A stretch of DNA of 64,000 nt from Emticicia soli (GTDB taxonomy: Bacteria; Bacteroidota; Bacteroidia; Cytophagales; Spirosomataceae): the NCBI RefSeq assembly GCF_037860775.1, contig NZ_JBBEWC010000005.1:434001-498000 (forward strand), in the 5' to 3' direction. The position numbers and the translations under genes were made by a program. The notes below the pieces were generated by a model. That model saw only the letters and a program-made list of their open reading frames with translations, was not told the DNA's origin and made no database searches. Positions within the stretch are counted from its first letter, which is position 1. Each line of letters begins with the position of its first letter. Shown here in pieces: positions 26,380 to 35,008 of the stretch.

Positions 26380-27909
26380 ATGACAGAACAAATTCTTATT
26401 CTTGATTTCGGCTCACAATTTACACAATTGATTGCCCGAAGAGTTAGAGAACTTAACGTGTATTGCGAAATACACCCTTTCAATAAAGTCCCAGCCATCA
26501 CTTCTGAAATAAAAGGTATTATCCTTTCGGGTAGCCCGTGCTCAGTACGTGAAGAAGATGCGCCATTCGTTGATTGGCAAGCGTTTCCGGCTGAAATCCC
26601 GGTTCTTGGTATTTGCTACGGTGCACAGATGATGGCCCAGACAGGTGGCGGAGAAGTGTTGCCTTCGTCTATCAGAGAATATGGCCGTACAATCTTGAAC
26701 AAGATAGATAACCGCTATGCTTTATTCAAAGATGTTGCCGATAATACGCAGGTTTGGATGTCGCACAGTGATACCATAGCCAGCCCGCCAACCGGTGCCG
26801 ATATTATTGCTTCTACTGAAACCGTAAAAGTAGCTGCTTTTAAATTGCATGACCAACCTCGCTATGGTATCCAGTTCCACCCAGAGGTTACACATACACT
26901 ACAAGGTAAAACAATCATCAAAAACTTTGTTGTTGATATTTGCGAATGTTCTCAGAGTTGGACACCGACCTCGTTTGCAGAAGAGTCAATCAAAGAGTTG
27001 AAAGAAAAACTAGGCGATGATAAAGTCATCATGGGCTTATCGGGTGGCGTTGATTCATCGGTAGCTGCTACTTTAATACACCACGCCATAGGCAAAAACC
27101 TTTATTGCATATTTGTAGATAATGGTCTTTTGCGTAAAAATGAATTTGAAGAAGTACTTGAATCATACAAAGGCTTAGGACTGAACGTAATCGGTGTTGA
27201 TGCCAGAGAACAATTCTATACTGCACTTGAAGGCTTAACTGACCCTGAAGCTAAACGTAAGGCTATCGGCAAAACATTCATTGATGTTTTTGATGCCGAG
27301 TCTCACAAAGTAGAGGGTGCAGCATGGTTGGGGCAAGGCACTATTTACCCCGATGTAATTGAGTCGGTATCTGTAAAAGGGCCTTCGGTTACAATCAAGT
27401 CTCACCACAATGTAGGTGGCTTGCCTGACTTCATGAAGCTGAAAGTGGTTGAGCCGCTAAGATTGTTATTTAAAGATGGCGTGCGTGAAGTAGGTAAATC
27501 ATTAAATATCCCTGATAATATCCTTGGTCGTCACCCATTCCCCGGACCTGGTTTGGCAATCCGTATTCTTGGCGATATTACAGTTGATAAAGTAAAGATT
27601 TTACAAGAGGTTGATGCTATTTTTATCAATGCACTAAAAGACAGTGGTCTTTACGATAAAGTGTGGCAAGCAGGAGCTATGTTGTTACCGGTACAAAGTG
27701 TAGGTGTAATGGGCGATGAGCGTACTTACGAAAAAGTAGTTGCGCTACGTGCCGTAACAAGTGTAGATGGTATGACAGCCGACTGGGCGCACTTGCCTTA
27801 TGAGTTCCTTGCCGATGTGTCGAACGAAATCATAAACAGAGTGAAAGGTGTAAACAGAGTGGTATACGATATTAGCTCAAAACCACCTGCAACTATCGAA
27901 TGGGAATAA
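26380..27909 (+). CDS. guaA: GMP synthase (glutamine-hydrolysing)
   Basis: 509 residues, which converts XMP to GMP with ATP and glutamine. The class I glutaminase domain has GICYGAQMMAQ (nucleophile Cys) and the His/Glu pair in GIQFHPEVTHT. The ATP pyrophosphatase domain has the P-loop GLSGGVDSSVAATL, and the C-terminal dimerisation domain carries GRHPFPGPGLAIRILG and ends with the canonical SKPPATIEWE. The length is normal for the family. A terminator follows at once. Confidence 0.98.
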   Translation: MTEQILILDFGSQFTQLIARRVRELNVYCEIHPFNKVPAITSEIKGIILSGSPCSVREEDAPFVDWQAFPAEIPVLGICYGAQMMAQTGGGEVLPSSIREYGRTILNKIDNRYALFKDVADNTQVWMSHSDTIASPPTGADIIASTETVKVAAFKLHDQPRYGIQFHPEVTHTLQGKTIIKNFVVDICECSQSWTPTSFAEESIKELKEKLGDDKVIMGLSGGVDSSVAATLIHHAIGKNLYCIFVDNGLLRKNEFEEVLESYKGLGLNVIGVDAREQFYTALEGLTDPEAKRKAIGKTFIDVFDAESHKVEGAAWLGQGTIYPDVIESVSVKGPSVTIKSHHNVGGLPDFMKLKVVEPLRLLFKDGVREVGKSLNIPDNILGRHPFPGPGLAIRILGDITVDKVKILQEVDAIFINALKDSGLYDKVWQAGAMLLPVQSVGVMGDERTYEKVVALRAVTSVDGMTADWAHLPYEFLADVSNEIINRVKGVNRVVYDISSKPPATIEWE

Positions 27910-27929
27910 TTCTCAAATCAAGCATAAAT

Positions 27930-27961
27930 AAAAAAGCTCTTTCAACCGAAAGAGCTTTTTT
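27930..27961. terminator. Bidirectional terminator between guaA and the glycosyltransferase gene
   Basis: AAAAAAGCTCTTTC (27930-27943), loop AACC, GAAAGAGCTTTTTT (27948-27961). A near-perfect stem with A and T tracts on either side serves both convergent genes. Confidence 0.92.
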
Positions 27962-27989
27962 AGTATATAACATTCAAAGAATATCTCTA

Positions 27990-29210
27990 TTAATTGGCAC
28001 TGATTTCTCTTAATTGAAGTTTATCAGCATTTGCTAATTTATCGCTTGTTTTGTTGTCTACGGCTTTGGTTGCTGTAGCTTCAGTGCTTGCAACTGCAAC
28101 TAATTCTTCTTTGGCTTTTCTAGCCTGAAATCGTCTCACTTCCAGCCAGTTTGCTACTAGGAAATAACACACCAAGAGGAAAAGTATAAAGAAACAAAGC
28201 TCTGTATTGCTGAAATATAACCTGGCTGAATAAGTCATAACTGTCAGCAAAATTGTAACAGCATAGAGTGTAAATGACGCCTGCATATGAGATAGTTTAT
28301 TATCTATCAGCAAATGATGCATGTGCATGCGGTCTGCCTTGAATGGCGACTTGCCTCTTAAAATACGTACCGAAAATACACGGATAGTATCGAAAATTGG
28401 CACAACCAATATAACAATGGCAATGATTGGCGCACTCACAAACGAACTGCTTGGATCCCAAGCGTGTAATACATTAAAATGGATGAACTTTACAGCCAAT
28501 ACTGTAATAATATAGCCGATAATCAACGAGCCTGTATCACCCATGAATATCTTATTATTCTGCGAGAAATTGAATCTTAAAAAGCCTAACAAAGCACCTG
28601 ATAAACAAAGTGCAAGACAAGCTAGCGAATAATGGTGATTAACCAAAAACCAAAGACCAAAACCACCGCTGGCAATCATGCCTATACCACCTGCAAGGCC
28701 ATCGATACCATCGATAAGATTAAAAGCGTTAATCATGGCTACAAATATAAAAATTGTAAGCCCAATACTAAGTAAATAAGGAATTTCGCCTATACCAAAT
28801 ATGCCAAAAAGGTCAGAAATACGTAAGTCACAACCAACCACAACAATGGCCGAGGCTATAACCTGAATACCTATTTTTTTAGTCGGAGACAGCGCATATA
28901 AGTCGTCTTTGATTCCTAGAAAGAACAAAATTGTCATTCCGGCAAAAACTTTATGTAATAAAATACCTTCATCACCAAAATTCCATATCATGTAGCCAAT
29001 CAATATACCAGCAAAAATGGCAACTCCGCCAAAAGTAGGAGTAGGAGTGCTGTGCGAACTTCTTTTAACAGGGTTATCCATTAAACCACGAAGTCCACTT
29101 ATATTGATGATAACAGGTATTGACCGCAGACTTATAAATAATGCGATAATAGCTGAAATAAGGATCTGGATGTTTTTATCTGGTATTAGTGATTCAAATG
29201 TGGGAAACAT
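27990..29210 (-). CDS. MraY/WecA-type polyprenyl-phosphate sugar-1-phosphate transferase
   Basis: 406-residue polytopic enzyme of the WecA/TagO branch. Visible motifs are KRSSHSTPTPTFGGVAIF, DDLYALSPTKK (Mg-binding DD), NAFNLIDGIDGLAGG, FMGDTGSLIIGY and DRMHMHHLLID near the C-terminus. It probably transfers a GlcNAc- or similar sugar-1-phosphate onto undecaprenyl phosphate to start synthesis of a surface polysaccharide. A WcaF-like acetyltransferase gene lies 106 nt upstream on the same strand. The last ~50 residues are a charged cytoplasmic tail. Confidence 0.92.
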   Translation of the reverse strand: MFPTFESLIPDKNIQILISAIIALFISLRSIPVIINISGLRGLMDNPVKRSSHSTPTPTFGGVAIFAGILIGYMIWNFGDEGILLHKVFAGMTILFFLGIKDDLYALSPTKKIGIQVIASAIVVVGCDLRISDLFGIFGIGEIPYLLSIGLTIFIFVAMINAFNLIDGIDGLAGGIGMIASGGFGLWFLVNHHYSLACLALCLSGALLGFLRFNFSQNNKIFMGDTGSLIIGYIITVLAVKFIHFNVLHAWDPSSSFVSAPIIAIVILVVPIFDTIRVFSVRILRGKSPFKADRMHMHHLLIDNKLSHMQASFTLYAVTILLTVMTYSARLYFSNTELCFFILFLLVCYFLVANWLEVRRFQARKAKEELVAVASTEATATKAVDNKTSDKLANADKLQLREISAN

Positions 29211-29316
29211 TAGATTTTGATTTTAGATAATACTTTTGGGGTATCTAATTTTACAAAATAAACACTTTTTTTTTTCTTAAAAGAAAAAAGTGAACTTCTT
29301 TTTGCTATTTTTTTTA

Positions 29317-29880
29317 TCAAATGGCGATAATCCTCTCACGTACGGCTTTGGCAGGATTTCCTTGGTAGATCTGATAAGCATCAAGATTGTGTGTGGCAAC
29401 AGAATTAACGGACAGAACCGCATGAGAAAAACAGGTAACCCCTGTACAAATAATAGATTTAGCACCTACCCACACCCCATCTTCAAGTACTATGTCTTTA
29501 ATAATGAGGTCAAACGCTTCTTTTTTATAATCATGGTTGCCTGATAAAAGCAAAGCCCCTTGCGAAACGCAAACGTTATTGCCGATACTGACTTTACCAA
29601 TGTTATCTATCCAAACGCATTCACCAATCCAAACGTTATTACCTACTACTAAGTTCCAGGGTGCTTTTATGTTTACCTTTGGTTTTAAAGTAAGACCCTT
29701 GCCAATTTTAGCCCCAAAGGCTTTTAAAATAGCTTTTTTTATTGGCCCTGGTATTGGCAAATACGAATTTATAAATATATGGTTGGTAATAAACCATATA
29801 AATGTTATCAAAAAACCTCGTGTGAGCGTTGATTCTTTATACCAGTCGTTATTGAATTTTGATAAGTCTGTTTTATTCAT
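29317..29880 (-). CDS. WcaF-type acetyltransferase (left-handed beta-helix)
   Basis: 187 residues of hexapeptide-repeat acetyltransferase. The repeats run from KIGKGLTLKPKVNIKAPWNL through VGNNVWIGECVWIDNIG, with the catalytic-His loop SGNHDYKK and VLEDGVWVGAKSIICTGV. WcaF-family enzymes O-acetylate sugars in colanic-acid-like exopolysaccharide pathways. It is followed by the sugar-phosphate transferase gene on the same strand, consistent with surface polysaccharide synthesis. Confidence 0.88.
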   Translation of the reverse strand: MNKTDLSKFNNDWYKESTLTRGFLITFIWFITNHIFINSYLPIPGPIKKAILKAFGAKIGKGLTLKPKVNIKAPWNLVVGNNVWIGECVWIDNIGKVSIGNNVCVSQGALLLSGNHDYKKEAFDLIIKDIVLEDGVWVGAKSIICTGVTCFSHAVLSVNSVATHNLDAYQIYQGNPAKAVRERIIAI

Positions 29881-29990
29881 TTAGAAGTGTTTTTGATGAA
29901 AAAGTAACTTAAACTCAATAAATAATAGATTGATAGATTCGTTGGGTGAAATTATGATATATTAAACGTATTTCACCAACGGGTTGAATT

Positions 29991-31247
29991 TTAGATACTA
30001 CGTAATTTATTAATCAACAAGCCGCTTTTGTGTCGACCTTCATCCAGACGGTCGGAAAGGTATGTTTTTGTTGCTTCAAAGTGCTTTTTGTAACTCTCTT
30101 TATCGCCCATTTCTACAATGTTGGCCCACTCGTGCACAGCGGTATGAAAAGCAAGGTCTTCTCCTCTGATACTTTTATCAAACAAGGCCGACTGAATAGA
30201 TTCTTCCAGTAAGTCTTCATTCATAAAAAGATACTCTGCCATACCCACTCTGAGCTTGAATGGTGGCGTTTGGCACACAAGATTACGGTATGGGTTTGTG
30301 CCTAACTTATGCCAGGTATCTACCATTGCCAGTAAACTCAGGTGTGAGTTAGGCTTATGACCTTTATCCTGACTAAGGCTGAACTCACTCATGATTTTAT
30401 CATCGAGCATCAGCGTATCATCTTTATCCTTAAAAACGTGGTCTCGTGCAGCATAAATGCGCTTACGGAATTTCTTTTCGTCTTCTTCTATCATCATTTC
30501 AAACAATTCCATTTCGCAATTGGCATATTTTCTTACATCTTTCTTGGCATAAGGGTTCAATAAAGCCAATCCCGAATAAACGTGAAACTTGTAACTATAG
30601 ATACGCAAGGTCATCAGAAACTTTACATTATCGAGCCCATTGGGGTGTAGCGGATTCTCCCACGGATACACTTTGCGGTGCATACAGGCCGTACCGATAC
30701 TCTCAAAACCCACGTGTGTAATGGCTTGTATGTCGGCCATCATTTTATCATGCTCGTGGTAATCGCCCAACTCATGTATAATTGAGCCTATTCTACTGAA
30801 AATATCAAGCGCCTCATTAAATGCCGAGTTACTCGCTCTATGATTAATAACAACCAATGTCTGGTTTTCAGGGTTAACGCTTGGGCCATACAAGGCATGG
30901 CAGGTAACAATCTGCGCATCTTTGGGTAAATGCTCTTCAAATGCAGCTATTTCCGGTGCTTTTACAGAGGTTTGCCCGGCTACAATAGCACCATATTTTG
31001 TTGCGCCGCCACATTGGGCCACTACTTTATCAATATTTTCGGCTTCTACCGAGTACAGTATAAAATCACATAATCTTGAAACTGCAACACCATCTTTTAA
31101 GATTTGTACGCCAAAGGCTCCAAGTTCTTCCTGTAAACTGTCAAAATTCTTTGGGAGGTCACAACCGTACACTTCAAACCCTGATTTTGCCCATATCCGG
31201 GCAAACATCTTACCCATGTCTCCCAATCCAATAATCCCTATCTTCAT
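29991..31247 (-). CDS. Prephenate dehydrogenase
   Basis: 418 residues. The N-terminal Rossmann motif is MKIGIIGLGDMGKMFARIWA, followed by CHALYGPSVNPENQT, the TyrA catalytic region with its His, and a dimerisation part containing MADIQAITHVGFES. The protein is longer than bacterial TyrA (about 280-370), with an extra C-terminal helical domain of ~120 residues, as in some Bacteroidota and yeast-like enzymes. It oxidises prephenate to 4-hydroxyphenylpyruvate in tyrosine synthesis. Which nucleotide it uses cannot be read with confidence. Confidence 0.82.
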   Translation of the reverse strand: MKIGIIGLGDMGKMFARIWAKSGFEVYGCDLPKNFDSLQEELGAFGVQILKDGVAVSRLCDFILYSVEAENIDKVVAQCGGATKYGAIVAGQTSVKAPEIAAFEEHLPKDAQIVTCHALYGPSVNPENQTLVVINHRASNSAFNEALDIFSRIGSIIHELGDYHEHDKMMADIQAITHVGFESIGTACMHRKVYPWENPLHPNGLDNVKFLMTLRIYSYKFHVYSGLALLNPYAKKDVRKYANCEMELFEMMIEEDEKKFRKRIYAARDHVFKDKDDTLMLDDKIMSEFSLSQDKGHKPNSHLSLLAMVDTWHKLGTNPYRNLVCQTPPFKLRVGMAEYLFMNEDLLEESIQSALFDKSIRGEDLAFHTAVHEWANIVEMGDKESYKKHFEATKTYLSDRLDEGRHKSGLLINKLRSI

Positions 31248-31284
31248 TTTATCTATTTTAATTAGGCGATTTAGAAATATGCTA

Positions 31285-31292
31285 TAATTTTG
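31285..31292 (+). promoter_or_regulatory. -7 box upstream of the DUF486 gene
   Basis: TAATTTTG fits the Bacteroidota -7 consensus, about 95 nt before the ATG at 31388. No clear -33 element is seen, so this is tentative. Confidence 0.35.
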
Positions 31293-31387
31293 CGCGATTT
31301 TATTTTAATCTGCAGCGCTTTCGGTGATGCATAAATCAAACTACAAATTAACAATAAATATAAATCAATACGAACTAAATTTTCGAA

Positions 31388-31714
31388 ATGCGTACAATCC
31401 TATTACTTATCGTTTCTAATACCTTTATGACCTTCGCCTGGTATGGGCACTTAAAAAGACCAGACCTGCCTATTTGGAAGGCTGTGTTAATCAGCTGGGG
31501 AATTGCCTTCTTTGAATACGTTTTTATGGTTCCGGCCAATCGTATCGGTTATGGACAATTTAATGCTTTTCAGCTCAAAACTATTCAGGAGGCTATCACG
31601 CTTGTTGTCTTTGTGATTTTTGCCGTACTGTACTTAAAAGAGCCTTTAAAGTGGAATTATCTTGTAGGTTTTGGGCTGATATTTCTGGCAGTTTGGGTGG
31701 TTTTCAAAAAATAA
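31388..31714 (+). CDS. DMT family protein (DUF486)
   Basis: 108 residues with four membrane segments. The short EmrE-like layout and the motifs NTFMTFAWYGHLK, WGIAFFEYVFMVPANRIGY and LKTIQEAITLVVF are those of DUF486. Members are small multidrug-resistance-like proteins whose substrates are unknown. Monocistronic, divergent from the tyrA-type gene. Confidence 0.9.
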   Translation: MRTILLLIVSNTFMTFAWYGHLKRPDLPIWKAVLISWGIAFFEYVFMVPANRIGYGQFNAFQLKTIQEAITLVVFVIFAVLYLKEPLKWNYLVGFGLIFLAVWVVFKK

Positions 31715-31822
31715 AATAAGGTTTTAACTAAAGAGTTGACCCGTGTTGCTTACTAAGTTTTGCGGTTGGTTAATGTAAAAACCTGGGACTTATACATAGT
31801 TTAGCTCAACAGAAAAAAACTG

Positions 31823-33133
31823 TTATTTATCAAATTCAATGATATGTTCGGAAGCGTATGAATCATCACCAGGTTTGATACGCTTCACGAAAAATCTTGC
31901 TTTTTTACCTAATTTCAGGCAAGTATTTTTGGCCTCAATATCTTCTTGCGTGTTGAGTGGTTGTAATGACGGATACCATAGAATATACCCTGGTTTTTCG
32001 AATACGAGTTGAGGGCTTGTCCAATCCTGTGAGTTATTGCCCTCGGTAAGGTCAGCATTTTTGTTGAACGAAATGTAAACTTTATCGCCTTTCCATGATT
32101 TTCCTTCTGATTTTGCCATCATCATTACCCAGCAATTAAGATAAGTATTCCAGCTAACCGAAGGCCCCCAATGAAACCCATTAGTTGGTGCTGAAGCAGG
32201 GCCGCCACCTTGCTCCATAGGTATCTGTAACGACCTAACAGGCGTGCCAATGCCATTATGTGTGGCATTAAATCCTTTGCCGTCCCATCTTCTGGCTTTT
32301 CCGACCGGATTGTCTAAATCTGACAGCGCAATACGAGCTATACTTATGCATTGGCCTGCCCATTCTGTTTTTGGATTGTAGGTGTTTGCTTTATACTCAC
32401 CCGGATAACCATATTCGCCATAGAACAAATATAGGTAGTTCCCGCTTACTACGGCCGAAGGGTCGCCTACACCGCCTGCAAAAGTGTTGGAGGTATTATG
32501 TGGTTTTAAAATCATGCGTGCATTCAAATCTTCAATAAATATTCCTTTATTTTCCCAGCTTTTACCACCGTCAACCGACTTCATGATGCCGATTCTGCAA
32601 ACTGCCGCAGGGCTGGTTTCTCCTGTTAAACCTTGAGGCCACTTTTCGTTTTTATAACCTTCGCCAGTCTTTGCATCGAAGGGTAAAGTCTGAGGATAAT
32701 TCTCATTATGATACACAGCATACAAAGTTTTACCGGTGGCATCTTTAGACGACTGATAAACGGTTTCGAACCAAACTGCCCCGTGCAAACCCGCTTGGCC
32801 AACCGGTGCATTAGCAGGCATATTTGGCGAATGGAAATTTTCTTTAGGGCTCTTAAATACTTCTTCGGCATTTTTGCCATCGGCATATTTCAGGTCTCTG
32901 GCATATCCCCAAAGTGGGTCTTCTCCATATTTGCCCGGAAAAATTCTGAAAGTATCACCCACCCAAACCTCAGCCATATTGCAATCAACAAAGGAGTTGA
33001 AAGTAATTTTTTCGGAAGGAATCAGTTTGAATTTCGGGCTGAAGGTTTCTTCATTGTTTCTATTAGAGCAGGCATTCAGCAAAAATGCAAGTGTTGCAAT
33101 AATAATTGTGGCTGTTAAAACTTGTTTTTTCAT
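31823..33133 (-). CDS. Secreted lipoprotein with a beta-propeller-like (sialidase/glycosidase-like) domain
   Basis: 436 residues. The signal MKKQVLTATIIIATLAFLLNAC is a lipobox signal with Cys at residue 22. The mature part has an Asp-box-like MKSVDGGKSWENKG and the blade pattern GGVGDPSAVVSGNYLYLFYG and FHWGPSVSWNTYLNCWVMM, which resembles five-bladed GH43/GH32 or sialidase-type propellers. No catalytic residues can be assigned. It may bind or cleave carbohydrate on the cell surface. The gene is not in a recognisable polysaccharide-utilisation locus: no SusC/SusD pair is present. Confidence 0.65.
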   Translation of the reverse strand: MKKQVLTATIIIATLAFLLNACSNRNNEETFSPKFKLIPSEKITFNSFVDCNMAEVWVGDTFRIFPGKYGEDPLWGYARDLKYADGKNAEEVFKSPKENFHSPNMPANAPVGQAGLHGAVWFETVYQSSKDATGKTLYAVYHNENYPQTLPFDAKTGEGYKNEKWPQGLTGETSPAAVCRIGIMKSVDGGKSWENKGIFIEDLNARMILKPHNTSNTFAGGVGDPSAVVSGNYLYLFYGEYGYPGEYKANTYNPKTEWAGQCISIARIALSDLDNPVGKARRWDGKGFNATHNGIGTPVRSLQIPMEQGGGPASAPTNGFHWGPSVSWNTYLNCWVMMMAKSEGKSWKGDKVYISFNKNADLTEGNNSQDWTSPQLVFEKPGYILWYPSLQPLNTQEDIEAKNTCLKLGKKARFFVKRIKPGDDSYASEHIIEFDK

Positions 33134-33185
33134 AGGTTAAATAGGTAGTAGTTTATCTTTTTAATAATAGGCTGCAAAGGCAAAA

Positions 33186-33548
33186 CTAATTTGTCTTTGG
33201 TTCATTAAACATCAAACGATTACCAAACGGGTCGGTTAATTCCATGATGTAAGAATCCCAATGTGAATCTTTTACTCCGGGTTTGAAATAACGGTAATCT
33301 TTAGCTTGCAGGCTTGCACAGTATTCTTTCAGCCCTGTGTAGTTAATCATGATTTTAGAACCGGGTGTGGCATCGCCATAGTGTTCTGAAAGGTGCATCA
33401 CAATGTCGCCTTTTGAGATTGACATATAAAGTGGGAAGTTGTCGCCGAAACGATGCTCCCAATCGACCTTAAAACCAAGCCAGTCGATGTAAAATTCTTT
33501 TGCTTTGTCAATATCAAAAATTCGGAAAACAGGTGTTATCGTGTTCAT
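33186..33548 (-). CDS. Glyoxalase/bleomycin-resistance superfamily (VOC) protein
   Basis: 120 residues, a single VOC domain. The beta-alpha-beta modules include TPVFRIFDIDKAKEFYIDWLG and LTDPFGNRLMF. The layout resembles the BLMA-type glyoxalase superfamily proteins that bind bleomycin-like drugs, but no metal-site assignment is possible by eye. It lies 52 nt upstream of the propeller lipoprotein gene on the same strand. Confidence 0.85.
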   Translation of the reverse strand: MNTITPVFRIFDIDKAKEFYIDWLGFKVDWEHRFGDNFPLYMSISKGDIVMHLSEHYGDATPGSKIMINYTGLKEYCASLQAKDYRYFKPGVKDSHWDSYIMELTDPFGNRLMFNEPKTN

Positions 33549-33610
33549 TTTGTTAAATGTTGTGATTTACCAAAATTACTATTTTCTGAGTTATCTATGG
33601 CTTAAAAACG

Positions 33611-33644
33611 AAAAAGGATTGCAAATTTCTCTGCAATCCTTTTT
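33611..33644 (-). terminator. Terminator after the amidohydrolase pair
   Basis: AAAAAGGATTGCA, an 8-nt loop and TGCAATCCTTTTT form a 13-bp stem with A and T tracts. It lies just past the stop of 33664-34968 on the minus strand. Confidence 0.9.
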
Positions 33645-33663
33645 CAATGAATATTTCCAAGAC

Positions 33664-34968
33664 TTACTTCTCAGTTAAGCCATATTTACCAACATATTTG
33701 TTGTAAAGTCTTTTTTGTTTATCATCAAGGTTGATTTTCTTACCTCTGATAAACGCCTGCTCAACTTTGCTTGTACGCATATCCAAAATATCACCTGCTG
33801 ATACCACAATAGTAGCGTGTTTACCAACTTCTAGTGAACCTACTTGTTTGTCGATACCCAAGATTTTGGCATTGTTTAGCGTAATCATTTTCAAGGCATC
33901 TTCTTGTGCCATACCAAAGGCAGCGGCTGTTCCGGCTACGAATGGTAGGTTACGAGTACGCCAGAATTCTTCGGTATAATACATACCTACCGTTAAACCT
34001 GCTTTGCTCAGTATACCAGGCAATTTGTAAGGGTTCCAAACATCTTCGTCGGCAGTGTTTGGTAGGCGGTGCGTACCATTTACAATTACCGGAATATTGT
34101 TTTCTTTCAAGAAATCGATAGCTAATTCTGCTTCTTCACCACCTACAACTACTATTTTCTGGATTTTGTATTTCTGTGCAAGTTTCACAGCTTCAACAAT
34201 TTCTTTACCGTAATTTACACGAATAAACAATTGTTTTGAGCCATCATATAAGCCTTTCAATGCATCAAGACGAGCATTTTTAGGATTTGGATTGCTGATT
34301 TCTGAATAAGCCAGGGCTTCAGAGAAAATTTGCTCCAACTCATTTTTTTGCTCAACGTATTTTTCGTTTTTCTTGATAGCAAACTTCATTTCTTCAAAGC
34401 TGAACTGACGGCTTACCAATGCCGGGTAGTTCAACCAGATACCATCATCTTTTTTCAAAGCGGCATCTTCCCAGTTCCAACCATCATACTCCATAATAGC
34501 TGAAGTACCCGAAATAATACCACCTTCAGGTGTGCTTTGGCCTATTAAGATACCATTTCCTCTAATCGTCGGAATTACCTCTGAGTCAGTATTGTGCGCA
34601 ATAAGTGCTCTTACGTGCGGGTTGAACTCACCTGTTTCCCGGTTATCTAAAGTTGCTCTTACAGAAGCAATCTCAACAAGCCCTGCCAATGCAGACGGCG
34701 CAATGATACTCGGATACACCGATTTGCCTGCTACATTGATAACCTCTGTTGCACCTTTATCAAAATTAACCGAAGCATCGCCAATGGCGGTAATAAGGCC
34801 TTTGTCGAATACTACTGTGCCATTCTGAATAATCTTGCCATCGCCTACGTGAATAGTGCCTCCCACTAGTGCAATTGGTTTAGTTTGTGGTTGTGCAGGC
34901 GCCTGATTCTGAGCCTTTAAACCCAAAGTTAGTAGTGCTAAACCAAGAACTGTTATATATTTTTTCAT
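33664..34968 (-). CDS. Exported amidohydrolase-fold protein lacking metal ligands
   Basis: 434 residues. Signal peptide MKKYITVLGLALLTLGLKAQ. The amidohydrolase composite-domain strands are clear (IALVGGTIHVGDGKIIQNGT; LGIDKQVGSLEVGKHATIVV), but the metal motif that should follow is absent: GKSVYPSIIAPSALAGL stands where PGLIDxHxH is expected, and the late Asp motif reads FVAGTAAAFG. It is thus likely a catalytically inactive subunit. It is 40 nt downstream of the two-domain amidohydrolase gene, so the two are probably made together and may form a complex. Confidence 0.82.
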   Translation of the reverse strand: MKKYITVLGLALLTLGLKAQNQAPAQPQTKPIALVGGTIHVGDGKIIQNGTVVFDKGLITAIGDASVNFDKGATEVINVAGKSVYPSIIAPSALAGLVEIASVRATLDNRETGEFNPHVRALIAHNTDSEVIPTIRGNGILIGQSTPEGGIISGTSAIMEYDGWNWEDAALKKDDGIWLNYPALVSRQFSFEEMKFAIKKNEKYVEQKNELEQIFSEALAYSEISNPNPKNARLDALKGLYDGSKQLFIRVNYGKEIVEAVKLAQKYKIQKIVVVGGEEAELAIDFLKENNIPVIVNGTHRLPNTADEDVWNPYKLPGILSKAGLTVGMYYTEEFWRTRNLPFVAGTAAAFGMAQEDALKMITLNNAKILGIDKQVGSLEVGKHATIVVSAGDILDMRTSKVEQAFIRGKKINLDDKQKRLYNKYVGKYGLTEK

Positions 34969-35008
34969 CTGAAATCTTTATTTTGAATTAATTGCTTGTG
35001 ATTAATGC